Positions 54,897 through 64,000 of a stretch of 64,000 nucleotides of DNA are shown here, piece by piece. Made by a program: the position numbers and the translations under genes. Below the pieces are notes generated by a model. That model made no database searches. It was not told the DNA's origin and saw nothing but the letters and a program-made list of their open reading frames with translations. The DNA lies in assembly GCA_022497145.1 (NCBI GenBank), contig MU385918.1, positions 115,534 through 179,533 on the forward strand. Direction: 5' to 3'. Position 1 is the stretch's first letter. Each line of letters begins with the position of its first letter. The stretch comes from Rostrohypoxylon terebratum. Its lineage: Eukaryota; Ascomycota; Sordariomycetes; Xylariales; Hypoxylaceae.

Positions 54897-56335
54897 TCAT
54901 TCCACGTATGACAAATCCAATAATACCTCAAACTTATCGTTTACTTGTGTTTTCTTGAAATACCTCTCGCATGAGTAACTATTATCAGTCAGTAAATCTG
55001 CGCTCGTTCACCTGACGTCTTATCACATACCTCCAATATGCAGTACCGGTAGCCAATCTTTGACAACCGCGGACATATTCTTTGATATCCTCATTCAACT
55101 GCTCATCGTCTTCGCTCCAGGGAAGTCTCTTCTCGGCCGCGACACAAATTTCGTAGTGTTCTCGGATGAGGTCTAGAATTTTGTCGATGGCAGATTGGAG
55201 AGACAAATTATATTTGTTCATGAAAAGGAGTACAAGGTTCTCCAGTTGGGAAACTCGCTGAAGTGGTTCGGATTTTCGTATTAGCCTCCCAAATGCATGT
55301 TCCAGCTCAGGGGTATAAGACTTACGAATTCCTTTTGTAGAGATAACACATCGTTGAGGAGCACAGTGAGTTTTGTGCATTCCTGAACGATTTCTTCCAT
55401 CGCCTCATGTCTGCGGACATACTCTGGTAGTTCAAATTCCATGGCATATTCATTTTGAGTAATGCTAGGGATGACCCCAACGTCGTCTGACCTGATTTTG
55501 AAGTGGTACCATGGGTCTGGTAAGCTGTCCCCTTGGCGAACCTTCTGTTGCCTTCCTACGCCGTTGATGTAATCGTGTAACTCCAGGCGCAGTCTTTCCG
55601 TAGAAACTGGCCCCATACCAGCCCGGAAGTCCCTCAGTATGGGGTACAGCATGGAGACAGTCCCCCTAGAACTGGGAGGGGGTGTGTAGTTAGGATTAGG
55701 ACCGAGACAGTCATCAACACACTTATTTGTCTCCTCACAGCATTGACGGGTACCCTCGTCATCCTCAGTGAGTTCTCCTCCAGTGTCAATTTCTAGAAAA
55801 TTAAACGTTAGTCTTAATATCAAATCTTTTTTGCTGGTAGCGCATGAATACCGTCATCCCAGAAGAATATCTATCAGATTGTTAGATTCTGTGTCTGTCC
55901 TAGAGGCTATAAAACTCACCCAGTAAAGGAATTTAGAGATATTGAGCATTCTCTCATTCTTCTTGCAGTCGGGGTAGTATATGGCCGTGAGAAGGGTATA
56001 ATTGCCACGAGCACGATGCTTTGCTTTCTTATTTTCGGCAACGTCAACCCTTTTGATAGAATGTTAGCAGCAGATCTTCTTATATAGCTATGATTATATG
56101 TTTAAGCTTACGTTAAGAGCCACTCATCTATCTCTTTGTTGACTTCATCGACGGCCGGATGCACGGCGCTAGGCCATGCCGGCATGAGAGACAAGATGCT
56201 GGGGACTAGAATCTTTTGGTTGAGTGCTCTCTTGATAAGAGCTTTGCGTTCGTCAATGGCGCTTTCGACGGGTTCTTCAACCGATTCAACCGAATGGGTT
56301 GACGGCGACCAAATGTGGTCGATATCCGGTGCCAT
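54897..56335 (-). CDS. class I terpene synthase (sesquiterpene cyclase type)
   Basis: Six exons on the - strand (56335-56112, 56049-55920, 55870-55852, 55792-55326, 55257-55031, 54978-54897) join in frame to 382 residues. The metal-binding motif DDEID (Asp123, Asp124, Asp127) is completed only by splicing the 19 nt third exon (IFFWDD) to the fourth. The second motif NDVLSLQKE (Asn271, Ser275, Glu279) is the NSE triad, and WSYSCERYF (Arg361, Tyr362) is the terminal RY pair; the last is created by the final splice (AG|T). Without these joins the gene looks truncated. All elements needed to ionise a prenyl diphosphate are present. Size and motif spacing fit fungal sesquiterpene synthases, but product and chain length cannot be read. 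A P450 and a glycosyltransferase lie within 6.3 kb. Confidence 0.93.
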
Positions 56336-59300
56336 GATGCAAGAAATCGTGGGTCTATGTGGCTACCCAGGAGAAAATCGACAGTTGAGCTTTCTGTTTC
56401 TGAGAGATTCCTTTATACTGCGCATCAGTCAAGGAGTCCGGGTGGACTCTATATAAGTCGCCAATTCTATTGTGAGATTCAACCAACAGTCATGATAGTC
56501 TGCCTAGTGTAGCTTGAAGTAATACTGTCTAACCTAGAAAATTCAGACTAGCACATCACTTCTCAGTACCCAGTATCTAGGCTGTGACATTCCAAGGGGT
56601 GACCAACGTGGTTACAATCGAGACTGCATCCTTCAACCGAGTGCAACCCAATTATATGTGCATGAGCGTAGTGGTAACCGGGAGGCTCGCGTGGTGCAGA
56701 GACTGCCATGAACCGGCTATGTGTGTGTCCTCAGGCTATCATATTTGTTTTTTTTTACCATCAATCAGGTACCTGCGAGTCATTCTTGGTTCATGGGAGG
56801 CTGTGGTATCATCAGATGTAACCAGTATGTAGGTACGTATTCCAAGCGGGCCAGCCTTGAGTTGTCGGGATTATTCCGAGCGCTACATTCTGGATGGAGA
56901 TGACGAAGAGACGGCGATGATCCTTCGGAAAGGCTGGGCCTCTTGAGGACATATTCATTTGGGACCCAACGGTCGGCCGAGATGCATATACGTATGGAGG
57001 CGTAAGTCACGGTAGGATGGGTCAATGTAGTTACCATAAGACCAACAAGGTTACTCAAAGGAAATCCTTCCAAATTGTGAAAGTTCTAAGGATCTGAATA
57101 TACTAGGAAGTCTTATCATTACGGAAGATAGTAAGCTTCATATATAGTATAACCCCACCGCGTGGGCGATGCCCAGAAAAAATCAGACTAGGGTTCCAGA
57201 ACAGTCCTTCCTCAACACCCTGTATACGAAGAGCGCACGTATCAACTATACCTGAACATCAACGTTACAGAGGAACTTCTTCCATAAGATACAGGATTAC
57301 CATCTCTGCGCCCTGGTCGAGATGACACTATACTCGTAAACTAGACTGATCATTGAGAGTAAAGTCAGATTAAGAGTAATAGCCATCTAGAGATCTCGGT
57401 GGATCTGTTTGCCCCACTGTCATTGCGTTATGTCAAGCTTTCCGGGCTCAGCATAAAAATAACATCAAGAATTCCAAGATAGCGGCACTCCCGAATAGAA
57501 AGATCTCCCGCCCATGATGTTACGGTAAAAAGTTTATAATAGAACGCCTGTTCATATGTTAATCGATATACTAAGACATCATGTATATCTCCAAGTGGAT
57601 TAAAAAACGTAACATTTTTACTTAGGTAAGGTGGCTTTGTTTCAGACCCTTTGGTTCCTAGGTTTACACATTTGTGTTACTTGATTTCCCCTTCTTGTTC
57701 CTGTTCTATGCAAAGAAAATCCACGGTCATGCATGGGTGATCTAAAACCCCTAAATTGACACATGCATTCTACAGCAGTGGGAACATGACAGCTGACCAA
57801 CTTTCCTGTGAGACTCACCAATGATGGTACCAAACGGGCTTTGAAGAAACATGTCAAAACCCAGCCCTAAGCGCCGAACCATAGGTTAGAGTTACATGGA
57901 ACTGTGTAACATCAAAGCTCCGGGTAACCGGGGGCAAAGTGATCCACGAACTGTCGGGTCGTTGAGAATCCTTCCCTCAGCTATCGAGTATATCTCATAG
58001 AGCTGGTCATTGAATTACATCACAAATTCTCTCGAGGAATGAAAGATGGCCACTAATATCATAGGTAATAGACCATGTCCATAGGACTTCGTCTATCTAG
58101 AGAAATATCAATATTAACATATTAAACTACTATGTATGTAAAATTCAAGGATGTTATATTACGAGGATGACGCTGGGGAGTAACTATTTCAACGAAACCT
58201 ACTTACCAATAAAGGCACCATGTGCAATAAGATACTTATTAGGTAGGTAGTCATAGAAAGCGTCGTCAGTGCTTGCGAAGAGCAGATCATGCATAGAAGG
58301 ATTAGAAAGGAGGGGCAACGACTTCCGGCAGATTAACAAATCACTCACTTATTAAGCGAGCGAACACGTTCCGGAGGCTTAGCCTACTTACCTAATGCAG
58401 ATGATATACTTACTTTTTCGGGACGTATGGACAAATATGGAGTGAATTACACCATCTCGGTCCGTAGCCCTACTACTATTTGCTATATGTAATTGAAATA
58501 TTCTTCGAAACGAGCTTACCGAAAAACAAACCGGCTTAAACGCAATATTTGGCTCACCTACTTCGTAGAGCAGAGCTAGACAGACAATGCCAGCTCATAA
58601 AACTTGTGATATAGGTATTGACCCATTAATCTGTACCAAACTTCGCGTGAGTCTGGTTGACGCGTGGGCCAAACCCTTGCAATAGTCACTCCTAAATCGT
58701 CCTTGGCAGCCCTAACCTCTTCCGTATCACTACCAAATTGGAACTCTGAGTTTTAACAAGTCTTCGGTACTCACCTGCAGATCAGCAAATCATATCTCGC
58801 GCATCAGGATCCCGATTACTCCGCATATTGTCTGACCGCTTTTGCATGTCTACTATGTAGGTGTCTATTACCTCGCGCCATCTCTAAGCCACCTATGTCA
58901 TATCGATATTTGTGTGGGAGAACTGATTTAGTCAGGCATCACTAACAGATTAGTAGATAGATGCTTTCACGGCGAGCTGCATGTTTTGGTGATTATTCGC
59001 GAACTATTTATCAACGCCGCGTCTGTCACCAACCATCACCAACCGTTTACAACTTTTCGGCTTAGCTCTTACAATCACCTACGGTGTTTCGCCCGCGAGC
59101 ACACTCAGGATTCTTATATTTGACATATCACAATGATAAAGACACCGGCCAACCCTCAGCCAACATGAGACAGCGAATTTCATTTTAGAACATGTGATAT
59201 CATCTTTCAGTCAGGGTTTGAACTTCTAGAACGCCAAGACCTATCTGCCTGCTTACCTACCTAGTAGGTAGGCGGTCGAGGCTCACATCAGCCAATTCGC

Positions 59301-61500
59301 TCGAGCCGTCCGAATACGATACATCCTTACAAAAGGCAAGTCATCCATCGCAAAAAGGCGGGGGAGCGATTCAAGCACGGAAATACCTAAACCAATCCTT
59401 TTATAGCCCATACTAGAAAGGAGCTACCGAGGCAGACACTAAGGATGACTAGGTCCTTGAGAGTGACGACACCCGCATACAAAATAGGAACTGTTTCTTC
59501 ACCTAGAAAGTCACCCATATACTGACATAATTGGTTCAAACAGAACTGCCAAGCTTTATTATGGATGTAACCTTGGAGTGATGAGCGAAATTCTATAGCG
59601 CCCTAACAGAGTTAGGACTTAGGCGGACTTGCAATAGCTTAACCAACTGCCGGCCTTCTAATTTATGCCGATATTACGATATGTCTGGATAACCTGCGAA
59701 CATACAAATTGCATTCAGCTGATCTCTCCTCAGGTCAATTTTAGTACGGAGAATTCGCCGACTTTGCCTCAAATAGGAGTGACGCACGAGCCATGTTCCT
59801 CAACTAAAGAGTGACCCCTTTTTCATTGAAGAATGTCGGAACCTAGCCTGCTTTTTCTGATATAAGATCATTGTTTGAAGACAACAGGAACTTTTAAGTT
59901 ATTACGGTGGCGTTGCGAAATCTTGTCGCGCCATGAGACGGATTCGCTTCCTGATGCGGCTCTATTAGGTAATTTTAAGAGAAACCCCGAGCAAACTCAT
60001 GTCCCGTAAAGGTCACCCATATATTAGTGCTACACATCATGAGTTTTCGGCGTACAATGCTCCAACAGTAGTGCCATTTCCTACCCTTTAGTGCGTAGAA
60101 CAAGTGCATAGAATTGCTTTTCAGTCATCTCCGGTTTCAATGTGTCCCACGTTGGGGCTCTAATGAGTCGGGGTCTATTCCACCTGGAATGTAACTAGAG
60201 AAGCCGTTCTAAGCTGAACAGTTGACCAAAGTTCGCGCGTGGTAGTCTATTTTTCCAGATCTTGGGTCCAATTAGCGCATAACAGAAGCTGAATAGATGG
60301 AAAGGTAGGGCTGATGGTACCCTACCATACTCATTAGGACCCAACGGTGCATGTCTAATGTAACCCACTGTAAGAAAAGCAGTCTTTCCAGAGACTTTAA
60401 TCAGCCACGTGAACTTCGACAGCCTCGGAAATGTTCCAGCTTTCATGCAATGGTACGGTGCGGCTGGAAACGGGATTCAACGTTATAACGTGCGCGGAAT
60501 CGCCCCCAACAAAGAATTTCATGCATTAAGTCCGTCTGAGGAAGAAGGCAAAGCCTTGATTACTCAGTGGCACCAAATCTGAATTGTTAAGTCTATAATC
60601 ATTCCCAATGGGAGAAATCTCACTAGGCAGAACGTATAGAATGGGAACCAATACCGAGTACCTCATAGGTACTTAGGTAGACAGGTATTCCTTAGAGAGC
60701 ATGAGGCGATGTATCAAGTACATACCCAGTACCTACTTCTCAATATCAATATATTTCGTGACAATAAGTCTTCGGAGTTCCACCCTGCTAGAAAGTAACA
60801 TACAAGACTCCGGGATACGACCAGCTTACATGGATTCCTGATTTGGATATGTGGAAATGAAAAAATCTCTCAAGACGGCAATTTGTGTATGTACTACCAA
60901 CCAACTCGGTGTCTTGCATGACGCGGAAGCACGGGACTTGAACGGAGTCGTGTATCCGAGGTTGGCTACTTTTGGAAGAATTATACAGTCAGCGTGATGT
61001 TTGATTGAAGAGGGGGATTACTATAGAGAATGGATTGGTGATTTTACGATTTTTTCTCGAGCCTTCTCTGCTTTTTGTGTGATCCTCATATCTCCAGAAA
61101 GCACGGGACTAACAGAAATGGTTTGACTATCATATATGCCTTCGGGTTTGATTTGTGTGATATTTTCGTAGATAACACCCCACGTACAGCGGAGCGCGGC
61201 GAAATTGAGCCCAGAGTCTGAAGCGCCTCGTGCGTCAGATATACCAACCAACCGACTTTGTATCTCGAGTTTGCCCCAGACTTCACATGCTGATGCTTTC
61301 ACATGCGTCCGGTGATACCTGTTAAAAGTTTTCCTCGCAAAGCAGCTGTAACCGGAGGGTTGACTGAAAGTGGTCGAGAACCGTGAGTCGAATCCGTTGC
61401 AAGGGGCAGTTCAAAGCTCCGTGACCAACAACATGAAGTCATTACTTCCCAAGTCTAGGTATAGAATCCGCCTCATGATCGTGATTGTTTCATGCAACCT
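56336..61500. other. 5.2 kb gene-free region, including terpene synthase promoter
   Basis: The longest stretch without a supported gene. It begins with the terpene synthase promoter and continues moderately AT-rich with many stop codons on all frames. TACCTAGG-type motifs recur at about 58236-58248, 59254-59272 (a near-perfect palindrome around CCTACCTAGTAGGTAGG) and 60660-60745. ORFs at 57642-57857 and 60195-60446 (- strand) show no motif. No terminal repeats, reverse transcriptase or transposase fragments were recognised. Confidence 0.45.
56450..56455 (-). promoter_or_regulatory. TATA-like element of the terpene synthase gene
   Basis: TATATA (palindromic) in a CTTATATAGAG context on the - strand, 115 bases upstream of the ATG at 56335. 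A likely core-promoter element. Confidence 0.4.
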
Positions 61501-63536
61501 TTATACTAGTACGAAATCCTTCACCGCCTCTTCACCAGGAGGCCATAACTCTCCGTCCATCATTCCGTAGACATAAGCTGGCGCGACAACCTGGTAACGA
61601 TCGGGTCCAGCTTCACTTAACACATAGGGGACTCTGGATCCAGCCAGAAGCGCCAGCTTATCTCCTTCTCTGCAGTTGTAGAAAGCTCTACCGATGTAGC
61701 CGGTTTCAAGAGACAGAAAGGCCCAATTAGCTAGCTCGTAACACGCTTGGGAATGAAACCAACTCGCAGGTGCAAAAGTTCCTCTCGCGTCATCAGATAT
61801 AGCGTCGCCAGCAGCCAAAATTTTAGATAGATTCAGAGCGCCTTCTATGATCTCCGTTTTATCCGCTGAGCTAGGGTCCAGTTGCGCGACCTTTTCCACA
61901 TCACGCGGCGTGACGAATTCGCAATTAGGATACATGAAAATGTCAGCCCAGCAGTAAAATTGAGCTTCGAGCTCTTGGCGCTGCTTCGGATCCATCTCTT
62001 TCCCCGGCTTGAACAGCTTATGGAAGGCTAGCGTATATATCAACGCTTGTACTGGGTCTTCGCCGCCTTGGTATATCTCTGCTTTCCAGATTGATTCCAA
62101 TTCCGCCAAAAGTTGATAGCAAGCACGAACAAAATTGAGCGAAAAGGCTGCTTTCCCGACTACCTCCGGTTGCTGTCCGGCTGTAGATGACACAAAAATT
62201 GATTGCACACTTCCTATGATGTAACCCCTGACCTGAAGCTCATCAGCAGACATGAAGCTTGGTATGGTGGCTAGACTATCGCTACTAGCACGGAACTCGG
62301 CGTTCTCAAATGTAAAGTTTCTGGTATTCTCGATTACCTCTCGTCCTGGCATGTGAGACATCTCCCAATTAGGCGTCCAGGTCGGGAATTCATCGAACCC
62401 CTGGGGCCTAATGCTAATGAGTAACACGTCGAGACTGCGTCCATGGAATTTAATGAAGCTCTTGGCAATATCACCGTATACTTCTTGAACGCTCTTGTTG
62501 TAGTCGACATCTGGAAGCTCAAGCCCGGTAGCCTTGAAGATTGAGTACAGACCATATACCTTATCGTGAGGAATGGAGCACTGTAGATGTCCTAGTGTCC
62601 TCATCCAGTACTTGTCCATTCCCTCGAAAGCGGGTTTTAAGTCCAATGACATTCTAGTCCGACTAACAAAAGATGCTTCTGGTGCCTGGGTAGCCTTACC
62701 GTATCTTCGTATTTGAGCGCCGGTAACCGTCCTGCCGGTGACGAGTAAAGACACCCCATTATCTCCAATCGAAGTATCTACGACTTCTGCTAGTGCTTCT
62801 TGGAAGAGGTCCCAATCTAGCTGTGTATCGCCACATAGAATGACACATCTTCGAGCGAATACAGCCTCTTGCATCGTCCATACTCGGATAAACCATTTAT
62901 TCCACAGAAGGAGCTGCAATCCCCCAATGTACTTTTTGGACATTCTTCCATTGCCTATCGTAACGTTAGCGAACCATCATTGAGTTTAGAGTTATCCTTT
63001 CAAGTACCTTGAAGGCGGTCGTGAAGCGAATCGGTGATTCGCTTGGCAAGCCCATAAGATTCCTGGTAGGAAGCTATGAGCCCAGAAACTCGAAGCAGAC
63101 GGAACACTCTTGGGGTAGATGGGTGAGCCGGACCCAACCATACGAGTACTCTTGATGCTCTTTCATATATTTCACCCATCATCTGCACCTGAGCATTGCG
63201 TTCTCGAAGTGCGCGGCCATCATCTCCCTGATCAATACAGATGGCGTCTATCCATAGGGTGCGCCGCGAGAAGCGCATTCGTAGATGGCGTAGAGCAACA
63301 TGGCAATTTGGCGTCACCAGAAGCTCTTTATCTTGACACTGAATTGGTATCGTACCAGTCGGGGAGCCCCAGATATATGACAAGGCTTCGTAAGGCACCT
63401 TAGTTTCTGGACCACGGAGTTCTAAGATGGTGATGTCGCATTGTATGGGTTTGTTGAATTTTACTGAAGGAGCTAGAGAGATGAGCCTGATCGATCGTGA
63501 TGAGGGCAATGGCTCGTGAACATATAAATTGGCCAT
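61501..63536 (-). CDS. HET (heterokaryon incompatibility) domain protein, intact
   Basis: Two exons (63536-63008, 62954-61501; a 47 nt intron GTACTT...GCTAACG...GATAG) give 660 residues. The HET domain lies at residues ~40-200: YEALSYIWGS, RTLWIDAICIDQGDD, ERNAQVQMMGEIYERASRVL and, after the intron, WTMQEAVFARRCVILCG. The C-terminal 450 residues contain HDKVYGLYSI and FPTWTPNWE, typical of stand-alone HET proteins, and no NACHT, WD40 or ankyrin repeats. HET domains trigger regulated cell death on non-self recognition. Unlike the HET gene at 21894-24184, all blocks lie in one frame after a single ordinary splice. No partner gene in the pattern of known het pairs is next to it within the window; the 464 bases beyond its start are noncoding. 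Confidence 0.93.
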
Positions 63537-64000
63537 CGTCTATCATGGCTAGCTCGTAAAAGAACGGGTATGGAATTGGATTGAGTATCGCTTTGGCCGT
63601 AGCCTTACAAGTATGTCGTACATACCTATCCTTCGAGGCGCCTAGTCTGTGCAGGTACCTGAGGTAGGTAAGAGGTAGGTAAGAATCTGCTGCAAAGTGC
63701 GCCTATGCATATGCGAGCTAATGTAAGGGGGAATAGGAGGAGGCTGTGTTAGTTTTAGTAATATCTATACTCCCGGAACGGCTAAACGGACGGACATCAG
63801 CTAAGAACGGACGGATATCCACTCACACTATACGCAGTCGGGGCTAGTCTTATGGATACCTCCCTCATGTTACAAATCCAAAAACCAAACATAAAGAGAC
63901 CCACTAAGCAAGAAAAACCACAAACCAATCACGGCTAAACCACGGAAAAATGGATGTGTAGGATCTGAAGGATGTGGAACACATCAACACACATCCAACA
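63537..64000. other. promoter side of the HET gene, window end
   Basis: Contains an AGGTACCTGAGGTAGGTAAG-type tract (about 63651-63685) and A/C-rich sequence near the end. No gene is seen before the window stops. Confidence 0.5.

Noticed and set aside
1..64000. CRISPR arrays, bacterial operons, transposases or reverse transcriptases
   Set aside because: None was seen; the gene structure is eukaryotic throughout and no mobile-element domain was recognised.

Overview
The window is nuclear DNA of a filamentous ascomycete (Pezizomycotina, probably Sordariomycetes). The reasons are: short introns of about 40-120 nt with GT(A/G)AGT donors, CTAAC/CTAAT branch sites and pyrimidine-rich acceptors; one gene per transcript on either strand with kilobase-sized spacers; HET and HeLo incompatibility domains; a fungal terpene synthase, an ABCC pump and GH17/GH64 beta-1,3-glucanases. 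Order or genus cannot be fixed from the sequence alone. Exon joins given here were worked out by hand from splice sites, reading frame and family motifs. Layout, left to right: the last exon of an unidentified gene (40-169); a Usp-domain protein (3504-5736); an uncharacterised coiled-coil membrane protein whose frame needs one unexplained join (7954-10222); a GC-rich extended SDR reductase (11715-12746); a secreted GH17 glucanase (15779-16842); a six-exon DUF4246 protein (18519-20935); the wreck of an FAD monooxygenase (21183-21690) directly downstream of a HET-domain gene with a broken frame (21894-24184); a GH64 glucanase without signal peptide (24433-25569); a RING-H2 membrane protein with a damaged last zinc ligand (26873-27454); a P2C-type cation ATPase (28164-31517); a six-exon secreted phytase-like protein (31928-33861); an assembly gap in homopolymers (about 34277-34466); a HeLo-UBC fusion (35211-37611); a lipase-type esterase (38142-39342) divergent from an ABCC transporter (40415-45221); a GC-rich ORF-less block that may be a structured RNA (about 45540-46330); a CCCH zinc-finger protein (48600-49464); a P450 (50106-51900), a glycosyltransferase (53143-54408) and a terpene synthase (54897-56335); a 5 kb gene-free stretch; and an intact HET-domain gene (61501-63536). 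Two themes stand out. First, a self/non-self or cell-death repertoire: two HET proteins and, most unusually, a protein joining an N-terminal HET-S/HeLo domain to an E2 ubiquitin-conjugating domain that keeps the HPN motif and the active-site Cys. That is the best candidate here for an undescribed system. Second, a compact terpene locus: the terpene synthase has all three class I motifs once its exons are joined, and a P450 and a capsular-polysaccharide-type glycosyltransferase lie within 6.3 kb, suggesting an oxidised and perhaps glycosylated terpenoid. The esterase/ABCC pair shares one 1.07 kb promoter region and may be a second, export-related unit. Cell-wall turnover (GH17, GH64) is the other recurring function. 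Several genes look recently broken (HET 1, FAD monooxygenase, RING) or lie close to poor assembly, so single-base errors must be excluded before calling them pseudogenes.
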